This document shows positions 34,625 through 41,301 of a stretch of 57,739 nucleotides of DNA, in pieces. Made by a program: the position numbers and the translations under genes. This DNA comes from an uncultured Propionibacteriaceae bacterium (GTDB lineage: Bacteria; Actinomycetota; Actinomycetes; Propionibacteriales; Propionibacteriaceae): positions 1-57,739 of the forward strand of contig CAKZHP010000115.1 of the NCBI GenBank assembly GCA_936924635.1. Direction: 5' to 3'. A model generated the notes under the pieces. It saw nothing but the letters and a program-made list of their open reading frames with translations, did no database searches and was not told where the DNA came from. How positions within the stretch are numbered: position 1 is the stretch's first letter; each line of letters opens with the position of its first letter.

Positions 34625-35667
34625 CGTGGTACCGCCTCCGCCTTCGTCGGGTCCTGCAGGTCGTTGAGGGACTGAACCGCCTCGGTCAGCGTGGAGACCT
34701 TGACCAGCCGCACCGAGGTCGACATCCCGACGGTGTCGGTGCAGTTGCCCGCCGGCACCAGGAAGATCTGGGCCCCCGCTGCCTCCGCTCCTGCGACCTT
34801 CTCCTGGATGCCCCCGATGACACCCACCTCACCGCGGGCGGTGATGGTGCCGGTGCCGGCCACGACACGGCCGCCCACCAAGGGCCGCGGGGTGACGCGG
34901 TCGTAGATGGCCAGCGCGAACATCAGGCCGCCCGACCCTCCGCCGATGGACGGGTCGATGGCGTAGGACACCTTGGGCTCGTAGGAGTAGCCCACGTCGA
35001 GGGAGATCCCCATGGTCGGCACCCTGCCGTCGTTCGGGGCGGGCGCCAGGTCGATGGTGAAGCTGCGGACCTCCTGGTTGCGCAGCACCTCGATCAGGAT
35101 CTTCTGACCGACGGTCTTGGCCTGCACCAGGCGAGCGACGTCGGCCGGGGCGCGGACCTCGACATTGTCGACCCGTCTGACCACGTCACCCGGCTCGAGC
35201 TTGCCGTTCGACGGCCCAGAGGTACGCACCGCTGACACGCGGGCGTAGTCGGCGACGGGCTGGCCCGCCTCGCGGAGCGCGGCGACGACGGCATCGTTCT
35301 GCGCCGACGTCATCAGCCGCTTCTCCTCCTCGACCACCTCCGAGGGCGGCTTCCCGGAGTCGTACACGGTGGCCCGTGGGAGGACGTCACGGTTCGGCAG
35401 CACGTAGTCGAGCAGCGCCTCGGGGAGGCTGAGGCTGGAGTCGGCCCGGGTCTGCGAGACGGTGGTCAGCCGCAGCTGGCCGGGCGTGGGGTAGGTCTCG
35501 ACGCCCTCGATCCGGATCACCGGCTCACCGTTGGCAGCGGTGCCGAGCAGGTCATGGGAGGCGCCCGGTGTCCAGGCCACGAACGGGATCGGGACGAACG
35601 CGATCAACGCCGCGGTGACGACGAACAGGACCGCGGAGACCACGGCGCTCCAGGTCTGCCGGGTCAC
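34618..35667 (-). CDS. ylbL: Membrane-anchored PDZ and Lon-like (S16) serine protease, YlbL family
   Basis: 349 residues. One N-terminal membrane helix (about 5-30), a PDZ domain (about 135-210) and a C-terminal Lon-type proteolytic domain. The Ser-Lys dyad is Ser245 in GGGSGGLMFALA and Lys290 in GGIQEKVAGAEAAG, separated by 45 residues as in Lon. The active site faces outside the membrane. In B. subtilis YlbL degrades the division inhibitor YneA after DNA damage; a similar role in actinobacteria is possible. GTG 35667 overlaps the moaE stop (GTGA), and I prefer it over longer readings because the membrane helix then begins at once. Confidence 0.92.
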   Translation of the reverse strand: MTRQTWSAVVSAVLFVVTAALIAFVPIPFVAWTPGASHDLLGTAANGEPVIRIEGVETYPTPGQLRLTTVSQTRADSSLSLPEALLDYVLPNRDVLPRATVYDSGKPPSEVVEEEKRLMTSAQNDAVVAALREAGQPVADYARVSAVRTSGPSNGKLEPGDVVRRVDNVEVRAPADVARLVQAKTVGQKILIEVLRNQEVRSFTIDLAPAPNDGRVPTMGISLDVGYSYEPKVSYAIDPSIGGGSGGLMFALAIYDRVTPRPLVGGRVVAGTGTITARGEVGVIGGIQEKVAGAEAAGAQIFLVPAGNCTDTVGMSTSVRLVKVSTLTEAVQSLNDLQDPTKAEAVPRC

Positions 35668-36086
35668 GACCCGACCCACTGGGACTCGCCCGAGGCCAGC
35701 TGCTGGTGCTTCCACACGGGCACCTCGGCCTTCACCAGGTCGACCAGCTCGGCGCACGCGGCCAGCGCAGCGGCCCGGTGCTCGGCGCCCACGGCGACGA
35801 CCATGGCCAGGTCACCGATCTCGAGGTGGCCGACCCGGTGCTCGACAGCCACGCTCACCACGTCGTGACGGCCCGCCACGGTCTCGGCGCACTGCTCGAG
35901 GGCGCTGGCGGCGAGCGGGTGCGCGGAGTAGTCCAGCGCGGTCACCGACTGCCCGCCGTCATGGTCCCGCACGATGCCGACGAACAGCGCGACCCCACCC
36001 ACCCGCGCGGGGCTGACAGCGGCCAGTGCCCGGTCGACGCTCACAGCGACGTCGGCAACGGTGGCGTACGCGACCCGGCTCGGCAT
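35664..36086 (-). CDS. moaE: Molybdopterin synthase catalytic subunit MoaE
   Basis: 140 residues. ALFVGIVRDHDGG, the Arg/His segment VEHRVGHLEIGDLAMVVAV and the active-site lysine in VPVWKHQ (about Lys126) are family hallmarks. With thiocarboxylated MoaD it converts precursor Z to molybdopterin in the cytosol. No MoaD or other molybdenum cofactor gene is nearby. It is the first gene of an operon of membrane protease and UPF0182, overlapping the protease by GTGA. TAGGGT (36094-36099, minus strand) lies 7 bases before the ATG, suggesting a leaderless transcript for the whole operon. Confidence 0.9.
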   Translation of the reverse strand: MPSRVAYATVADVAVSVDRALAAVSPARVGGVALFVGIVRDHDGGQSVTALDYSAHPLAASALEQCAETVAGRHDVVSVAVEHRVGHLEIGDLAMVVAVGAEHRAAALAACAELVDLVKAEVPVWKHQQLASGESQWVGS

Positions 36087-36190
36087 GGCCGTGACCCTAC
36101 CCGAGCCGTCGGGCTGTTCGCCCTTCGTGACCCCTGGGTGGGGCGTGACGCCGCCGGTAGTCTGGCGGGTGTTCCAGCAAAGGAGACAGC

Positions 36191-37594
36191 ATGGCGAACC
36201 TGCCAGGTGATGGCGACGACCCAGGCGCCGGAGGCCCGGGCGACCCGTTCGGCCCCGGAGGGTTCCCGTTCGAGGACATCTTCAAGCAGCTCGGCATCCC
36301 GGTGCCGAAGAACGGCGACCAGGTCGACATGGCCGGGCTGCTGGCGTCTCTGCAGGGGCTGATGGCGAGCACCGGTCAGCAGATGACCACACCGGCGGGC
36401 GGGGTGAACTGGGCCTTCGCCAAGGACACCGCTCGCAAGGCGGTCGCCGTCCTCGGCCCCGACCCCACCCCCTCGAGCCGGGAGCGGCACGAGATCGCCG
36501 ACGCCGTGCACCTCGCCGAGATGTGGCTCAACGCGGCCACCACCTTCAGCGCCGTGACCGCGCCACCGGCGGCCTGGAGCCGCGCCGAGTGGGTGGAGGC
36601 GACGATGCCGACCTGGCAGACGATGGTGGAACCGATCGTCGCGTCCATCGCCTCCTCGCTCGGCACCGTGATGACCGAGCGGATGTCGGGAGACCCGGAG
36701 CTCGCGGGGATGCAGCAGATGTTCCAGCCGATGCTGCGTCAGTCGGCCTCCAGCATGTTCGGTGCCCAGCTCGGGCAGACCCTGGGGCAGCTGGCCGCGG
36801 AAGTGGTCTCCGGCACCGAGGTGGGGATGCCGCTGACCGACCGCCCCCAGGTGGCGCTGCTCGCCACCAACGTGGCCGCGTTCGGCGAGGGCCTCGACCA
36901 GCCGAGCCGCGACGTGCTGCTCTACCTGGCCCTGCGAGAGGCGGCCCGGCAGCGGCTGTTCGCGGACGTGGGGTGGCTGGGCCCGCAGCTGGTCGCCCTG
37001 GTGCAGCACTACGCCAGGGAGATCACCATCGACGTCTCGGCGCTGGAGGACAGCTTCGACGAGACCCAGATGGAGGGCCTGTCGCTGGAGCGGCTCAACG
37101 AGCTGGGCACGGAGTTCAGCCAGTCGTTGTTCAGCCCGACACGCACCGCCGAGCAGGACCAGATCCTCGAGCGCCTGGAGACACTGCTGGCGCTCGTCGA
37201 GGGCTGGGTGGACGACGTGGTGGGGCAGGCCACGAAGGCGTACATGCCGTCGGCCGTCGCGCTCGCCGAGATCGTGCGGCGCCGCCGCGCGGCGGGTGGG
37301 CCCCACGAGCGGGTCTTCGCGACCCTGGTGGGGCTGGAGATGCGGCCCCGCCGCATCCGCGACGCTGAGAACCTCTGGGCCGCTCTGCGCGATGCCCGGG
37401 GCATCGAGGGCCGAGACGCGGTCTGGCAGCACCCGGACACGTTGCCGACCACCGCCGACCTGGCCGATCCCCTGGGCTTCGTCTCCGCCGAGGCCGGTGA
37501 CATGGACGACATGGACGCCGCGCTGGCCCAGCTGCTCGACCAGGCCACGCGTGAACGAGACCAGGACGGCACCCCGGGCGAGGAAGCGCCGTAG
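36191..37594 (+). CDS. DUF2342 'zinc-dependent metalloprotease'-type protein
   Basis: 467 residues. A Gly/Pro-rich N-terminal stretch (about 1-30) leads to a mainly helical protein with LREAARQRLFADVGWL, VEGWVDDVVGQATK and GLEMRPRRIRDAENLWAALRDARG, conserved in the family that includes Rv3195. Databases often call this a zinc-dependent metalloprotease or F420-biosynthesis-associated protein, but I see no HExxH; the corresponding segment is EAARQRLF. It is probably cytosolic. ATG 36191 has AGGAGA 5-9 bases upstream, and TAGTCT lies near 36158. It is divergent from moaE. Confidence 0.85.
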   Translation: MANLPGDGDDPGAGGPGDPFGPGGFPFEDIFKQLGIPVPKNGDQVDMAGLLASLQGLMASTGQQMTTPAGGVNWAFAKDTARKAVAVLGPDPTPSSRERHEIADAVHLAEMWLNAATTFSAVTAPPAAWSRAEWVEATMPTWQTMVEPIVASIASSLGTVMTERMSGDPELAGMQQMFQPMLRQSASSMFGAQLGQTLGQLAAEVVSGTEVGMPLTDRPQVALLATNVAAFGEGLDQPSRDVLLYLALREAARQRLFADVGWLGPQLVALVQHYAREITIDVSALEDSFDETQMEGLSLERLNELGTEFSQSLFSPTRTAEQDQILERLETLLALVEGWVDDVVGQATKAYMPSAVALAEIVRRRRAAGGPHERVFATLVGLEMRPRRIRDAENLWAALRDARGIEGRDAVWQHPDTLPTTADLADPLGFVSAEAGDMDDMDAALAQLLDQATRERDQDGTPGEEAP

Positions 37595-37634
37595 CGTTGC
37601 GCGCCCCTGCTCGGACTGGCTAGTGTTCGAGACG

Positions 37635-37693
37635 CAAGGTCTTCGCAGACACCGTTCGCAGGGGAAGGCGAACGGGAGTCTGCGAGGACCTTG
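37635..37693 (+). terminator. Long two-part hairpin after the DUF2342 gene
   Basis: CAAGGTCTTCGCAGAC (37635-37650) pairs with GTCTGCGAGGACCTTG (37678-37693) over 16 bp with one T-G position. After a small internal bulge, CCGTTCGC (37652-37659) pairs with GCGAACGG (37668-37675) around AGGGGAAG. The 59-base structure starts 41 bases after the stop and is followed by TTCTACG. It is much longer than the other terminators here. Confidence 0.6.
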
Positions 37694-37848
37694 TTCTACG
37701 TCCTGGCCCGTGCGCCTGCGCAGGTGACGTGCCGCGCCGAGGTTCGCCAGACTTGCGACTTCGGCTCCGGGTGCCCGTAGAGTACGCGGGCAGGACACAC
37801 ACGGGTGGCCGCCGAACGCCGGCAGCCACCTCTGAACGAGGAGGAACT

Positions 37849-38010
37849 GTGGCCGACAAGACGTACAAGGGAGAGTTCTACTGCGTCAAGTGCAAGGCGA
37901 AGCGCGAGGCGACCGGTGACATCGTCGTCAGCGAGAAGGGCACCCGGATGGCGAAGGGCAAGTGCCCCGAGTGCGGCACGAACCTCAACCGCATCCTCGG
38001 CAAGGCCTGA
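37849..38010 (+). CDS. DUF5679 zinc-ribbon protein
   Basis: 53 residues with two CxxC knuckles (FYCVKC near 10-14 and GKCPECG near 38-43), typical of a small zinc ribbon. The start is GTG 37849 with a perfect GAGGAGG-type ribosome binding site at 37838-37844. TTGCGA/TAGAGT at 37753-37783 (19-base spacing) might be its promoter. It matches DUF5679. Its function is unknown; size and basic charge would fit a ribosome- or nucleic-acid-associated protein. An intrinsic terminator at 38031-38058 ends the message. Confidence 0.88.
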   Translation: MADKTYKGEFYCVKCKAKREATGDIVVSEKGTRMAKGKCPECGTNLNRILGKA

Positions 38011-38030
38011 CACCAGGCGAGCAGATCCCA

Positions 38031-38058
38031 GGGGCGAGACCGGCGACGGTCTCGCCCC
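38031..38058 (+). terminator. Intrinsic terminator after the DUF5679 gene
   Basis: GGGGCGAGACCG (38031-38042) pairs perfectly with CGGTCTCGCCCC (38047-38058), tetraloop GCGA, followed within 6 bases by TTTT. It is one of the most canonical terminators in the window. Confidence 0.9.
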
Positions 38059-38176
38059 TCGCTGTTTTCTCCCCACGCTCGTCAGGTGTTGTCTCCACCT
38101 GCCGAGGTGTTGTCCGGGTGTTGTCGGTCTGCTCCGACCCCTGGCCAGGCGGTACGGCATCGGTGAGGCTGACGGC

Positions 38177-39076
38177 GTGTCAGCCCTCGCGTACGTCACC
38201 GAGCCCGCCGCCTTCCCGGCCCCGGCTCCACTCCCCGCTCCCCTGCCGCTGAGGCCCCGCCTCCGTGACGGCATCGCGGTCGTCTGGCGGGACACCGGCG
38301 TGCTGCAGCTGGGCCTCTCAGGCCAGGTGGTGGTGGTCGAGGGGGTCCCCCGGTCGGCCCAGCGGGTCGCCTCGAGCCTCGACGGCAGGCGTACGGTCTC
38401 GGAGCTGGTAGACCAGGAAGACCCCTGGGTGCGTTCGCTGGTCGAGGTCCTCGACGCCGAGGGCCTGCTCGCCGACGGGCCGGCCCGGCAGGGGGACGCC
38501 GGTCGTGCGCGCGTGGTGGGATCGGGCAGCCTGGCTGCCGGAGCGGCTCCGTTGCTCGTCGCGGCCGGGGCACACACCGTGCTCAGCGACGTCCCCCGCG
38601 GCCGCCGGCACCGGACCTCCGACGGCCCGCCCGACATCATCGGCTCGGGCCCGATCCGCTCCTGCGTGACGCTCGTCGCGCCAGAGACCTGTGAGCCCGA
38701 CCGCGTGCTGACCGACCGGCTGGTGCGCGGAGACACCGCTCATGTGGTGGTGCGGGTGCACCCGGGCGAGGCCGTCGTCGGCCCCTTCGTCACCCCGGGC
38801 GGCTCGTCGTGCCTGCGCTGCGTCGACCTGGTGCGGTCCTCGCTCGACCCGGCCTGGCGGCGCGTCGCGCTGGAGCTGTCCCGTCAGCCTGCCCCGCACG
38901 ACCCTCTCCTGGAGTCGTGGGCGGCGTCCGTGGCGGCCGCGCAGGTCCTGGCCTTCCTCGCGGGGGCGGCTCCGGAGCTGTCGGGTGCCACCCTGCACCT
39001 CGAGAAGGCCACCGGGCGCACGCGGCTGCGGCGCTGGCCTGTGCATCCTCGGTGCGGCTGCCGGGAGATGACATGA
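38177..39076 (+). CDS. ThiF/E1-like protein with RiPP leader-recognition features (cyclodehydratase-like)
   Basis: 299 residues from GTG 38177. The first 100 residues (VVWRDTGVLQLGLSGQVVVVEGV, then LDGRRTVSELV) resemble the winged-helix leader-peptide binding (RRE) part of TOMM cyclodehydratase partner proteins. The second half has the E1-like pattern GPFVTPGGSSCLRCVDLV with a CxxC and a C-terminal HPRCGC, a likely zinc site, but no clear ATP-binding GxGxxG. No YcaO, dehydrogenase or precursor gene is nearby. The gene lies between DUF5679 and the ABC1 kinase, as its counterpart (Rv3196 position) does in mycobacteria. Role unknown. Confidence 0.75.
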   Translation: MSALAYVTEPAAFPAPAPLPAPLPLRPRLRDGIAVVWRDTGVLQLGLSGQVVVVEGVPRSAQRVASSLDGRRTVSELVDQEDPWVRSLVEVLDAEGLLADGPARQGDAGRARVVGSGSLAAGAAPLLVAAGAHTVLSDVPRGRRHRTSDGPPDIIGSGPIRSCVTLVAPETCEPDRVLTDRLVRGDTAHVVVRVHPGEAVVGPFVTPGGSSCLRCVDLVRSSLDPAWRRVALELSRQPAPHDPLLESWAASVAAAQVLAFLAGAAPELSGATLHLEKATGRTRLRRWPVHPRCGCREMT

Positions 39077-39112
39077 GTTGGGCCAGGGCCGCAGCGGCGG
39101 AAGAATGGCCGC

Positions 39113-40462
39113 ATGCCCGACGAGCCCAACGACCAGGAGCGGGTGCCCACCTCGGGGCTGGGCCGCAGCGCTCGCCTCCTCAGCCTCCCCCTCGGATATG
39201 CCGGGCGAGCCACCGTCGGTCTGGGTCGCCGGGTGCGCGGCCATGACCGGGAGGTGATCGAGTCGGACAAGCGCGCACAGGCGGCAGCACAGCTGTTCCG
39301 TGTGCTGGGCGAGCTCAAGGGCGGCGCGATGAAGTTCGGGCAGGCCCTCAGCATGTTCGAGGCCGTCCTGCCCGACGACATCGCCGGGCCGTACCGGGAG
39401 CAGCTCAAGAAGCTGCAGGACGCGGCCCCGCCGATGGCCACCTCCCGCGTGGAGGCCGTGCTCGCCGCCGAGCTCGGCCCCGGCTGGCGTGATCTCTTCA
39501 GCACCTTCGACCGGCGCCCGAGCGCCGCCGCGTCGATCGGTCAGGTGCACCGGGGCACGTGGGCGAAGACGGGCCAGCGGGTCGCGGTCAAGATCCAGTA
39601 CCCGGGCGCGGACCGCGCCCTGCGCAGCGACCTCGCGCAGATCGCCCGGCTCGCCTCGGTGGTAGCACCGCTGGCCGGCGACATGGACGTCAAGGCGCTG
39701 GTGGCCGAGCTCGGCGAGCGCATCAGCGAGGAGGTCGACTACCTGCTGGAGGCCGAGAGCCAGGACACCGCCCACCAGGCCTTCCGTGACGGCGGCGAGT
39801 TCGCCGTGCCGCAGGTGCTCGCGGCGTCACGCCGGGTGCTGGTGAGCGAGTGGCTGGAGGGCACCCGGCTCGGCGACGTGGCCACCTGGCCGGAGCGAGA
39901 GCGCAACCGGGTCGGCCTGTCGTACGTGCGGTTCCTCTTCGCGGGGCCCGCCCAGGCGGGCCTGCTGCACGGCGACCCCCACCCCGGCAACTTCCTGGTG
40001 CTGCCCGACGGGCGCCTCGGAGTCCTGGACTGGGGCCTGGTGGCGCGCCTGCCCGGCGGGCTCCCCGAGGCCATGGGCCGGCTGATCCGCACCGCCATGG
40101 TGGGCGACGCCGCGTCGATGACGGCGGGCCTGCGTGAGGAGGGCCTGCTCGTGGGTGACGTGGACGCCGAGTCGCTGCTGAGCTACCTGTCCCCGTTCAT
40201 CGAGCCGGCCAGGGTCGAGGAGTTCCACTTCACCAGGGACTGGATGCGGGAGCAGTACGCGCGCCTGCAGGAGGAGAGCCGCGACATGGAGTCGGTGATG
40301 CCCGCGCTGAACGTGCCCCCCGTGTACGCGCTGATCCACCGGGTCTGGATGGGTGGCGTGGCCGTGCTCTCCCAGCTCGACGTGCGCGCCCGGTTCGCCA
40401 GCGTGCTCACCGAGCTGCTGCCGGGGTTCGCCGGCCCGGAGCAGCTCGCCGACGGGCGCTGA
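39113..40462 (+). CDS. ABC1/AarF (UbiB) family atypical kinase
   Basis: 449 residues. The family KxGQ motif appears as AMKFGQALSMF (about 75-85), the Ala-rich loop as AAASIGQVHRGTW, the lysine as VAVKIQYPG, and the catalytic/metal segments as HGDPHPGNFLVL and VLDWGLVARL. UbiB-type proteins support quinone or other lipid metabolism through ATPase activity. There is no strong membrane helix here. It starts 36 bases after the ThiF-like gene and is probably co-transcribed with it. Convergent with whiB7, separated by three hairpins. Confidence 0.9.
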   Translation: MPDEPNDQERVPTSGLGRSARLLSLPLGYAGRATVGLGRRVRGHDREVIESDKRAQAAAQLFRVLGELKGGAMKFGQALSMFEAVLPDDIAGPYREQLKKLQDAAPPMATSRVEAVLAAELGPGWRDLFSTFDRRPSAAASIGQVHRGTWAKTGQRVAVKIQYPGADRALRSDLAQIARLASVVAPLAGDMDVKALVAELGERISEEVDYLLEAESQDTAHQAFRDGGEFAVPQVLAASRRVLVSEWLEGTRLGDVATWPERERNRVGLSYVRFLFAGPAQAGLLHGDPHPGNFLVLPDGRLGVLDWGLVARLPGGLPEAMGRLIRTAMVGDAASMTAGLREEGLLVGDVDAESLLSYLSPFIEPARVEEFHFTRDWMREQYARLQEESRDMESVMPALNVPPVYALIHRVWMGGVAVLSQLDVRARFASVLTELLPGFAGPEQLADGR

Positions 40463-40484
40463 CCAGACCGACCCACCTGGCGGC

Positions 40485-40567
40485 GCCGCGCGTCTCGGGA
40501 AGAGGCGCGCGGCTGCCGCCTGGGGCGTACGCGGCAGCCGGCACGGGCCTGGGCAGGAAGCCCGGGC
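40485..40567. terminator. Three tandem hairpins between convergent ABC1 kinase and whiB7
   Basis: Hairpin 1: GCCGCGCGTCTC (40485-40496) with GAGGCGCGCGGC (40502-40513). Hairpin 2: GCTGCCGC (40512-40519) with GCGGCAGC (40531-40538). Hairpin 3: GCCTGGGC (40547-40554) with GCCCGGGC (40560-40567). Hairpins 1 and 2 share two bases. They probably end transcription from both sides. Confidence 0.7.
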
Positions 40568-40573
40568 ACCGCG

Positions 40574-40885
40574 TCAGGCGGCACGTACGGACGCGGTGAC
40601 CGGGGCGTCGGTCACCTCCACGACCTTCCGGGGCCGGCCCCGCGGCCTCTTGCGGGCCACGATCTCGCCGGCGACCAACAGCTGGCCGCCCCACACGCCG
40701 TGGGGCTCGCGCCGGTCCAGGGCCGCGGCGAGGCACTGCTCGCGCACGGGGCAGGGCCGGCACACCAGCTTCGCGAGCTCGACGTCGGAGGGCGACCCGG
40801 CGAAGAACAGTTCCGGGTCCTCCGCCGTGCACGGCAGGTCGAGACGAGATTCGAACGGAGCGAGAAGCTCGAGCATGACGGTCAT
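40574..40885 (-). CDS. whiB7: WhiB7 iron-sulfur transcriptional activator (antibiotic resistance regulator)
   Basis: 103 residues. Cysteines 19, 42, 45 and 51 form the WhiB cluster ligands; HGVWGG (62-67) and an AT-hook, RGRPR (82-86), follow. The AT-hook is diagnostic of WhiB7 (WblC), which binds the primary sigma factor and AT-rich sequence upstream of -35 to switch on intrinsic drug-resistance genes. GGAGA lies 8 bases before ATG 40885; a second ATG four codons in is possible. It has a leader of about 290 bases with an upstream ORF, a terminator hairpin and its own WhiB7-type promoter. Position next to uvrD2 matches mycobacteria. Confidence 0.96.
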   Translation of the reverse strand: MTVMLELLAPFESRLDLPCTAEDPELFFAGSPSDVELAKLVCRPCPVREQCLAAALDRREPHGVWGGQLLVAGEIVARKRPRGRPRKVVEVTDAPVTASVRAA

Positions 40886-40924
40886 ACGGGTGTCTCCAAG
40901 GTGATGGTTCTCCGGGAGACACGA

Positions 40925-40964
40925 AGGCCGTGGATCCCGGGCGGTTTGTCCGGTTCCACGGCCT
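40925..40964 (-). terminator. Attenuator hairpin in the whiB7 leader
   Basis: AGGCCGTGGA pairs perfectly with TCCACGGCCT (40955-40964 with 40925-40934), with an inner CCGG/CCGG pairing. It lies 20 bases downstream of the upstream ORF stop and about 40 bases before the whiB7 ATG. On the minus strand GGCCT at 40983-40979 could instead pair with AGGCC at 40964-40960 and break this stem, which would act as an antiterminator. Confidence 0.7.
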
Positions 40965-40984
40965 GAGGCCTGATGACTAGGCCG

Positions 40985-41125
40985 TCATGGGCGGCTGCCG
41001 GGAATCGGGAGGGTCGGGTCGAGGTCGAAGAAGCGGCGCAGGGCAGACGTGTCCCCATGGCCGATCACATTCGGCTCCAGGGCCCACAGGGACGACCGCT
41101 TCGTCAGCATCTGGTAGATCTCCAT
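40985..41125 (-). CDS. Upstream ORF (leader peptide) of whiB7
   Basis: 46 codons starting MEIYQMLTKRSSLWALEPN and ending in LPIPGSRP, with TGA at 40987-40985. AAGGAGGGG lies 6-14 bases before the ATG, an unusually strong ribosome binding site. It ends shortly before the leader hairpin. whiB7/wblC genes are known to be controlled by ribosome stalling on an upstream ORF, so this is probably the sensor: slowed translation by ribosome-targeting drugs would change leader folding and allow read-through. The peptide itself may have no further role. Confidence 0.75.
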   Translation of the reverse strand: MEIYQMLTKRSSLWALEPNVIGHGDTSALRRFFDLDPTLPIPGSRP

Positions 41126-41177
41126 GTCGTCCCCTCCTTCTTCGACGGCACTCCCGTCACCACTCGGTGACGCGACG

Positions 41178-41217
41178 AGACTAGGAGGCCGTCCCGAGGC
41201 GGCGCAACCCATTTATT
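41178..41217 (-). promoter_or_regulatory. whiB7 promoter with AT-rich WhiB7-binding element
   Basis: On the minus strand: AATAAAT (41217-41211), GGG, TTGCGC as -35 (41207-41202), 18-base spacer, TAGTCT as -10 (41183-41178). An AT-rich block three bases before the -35 in a very GC-rich genome is the known WhiB7 recognition arrangement, implying autoregulation. Transcription would start near 41171. Confidence 0.7.
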
Positions 41218-41301
41218 CGCAGGCGTCTCCCGGCGTGAGCTGCCGTCGCCCCGGCGTCGTGCCCGGCAGACCGCGCAGGGCCCACCGGTTTCCCGGGCAG
41301 G

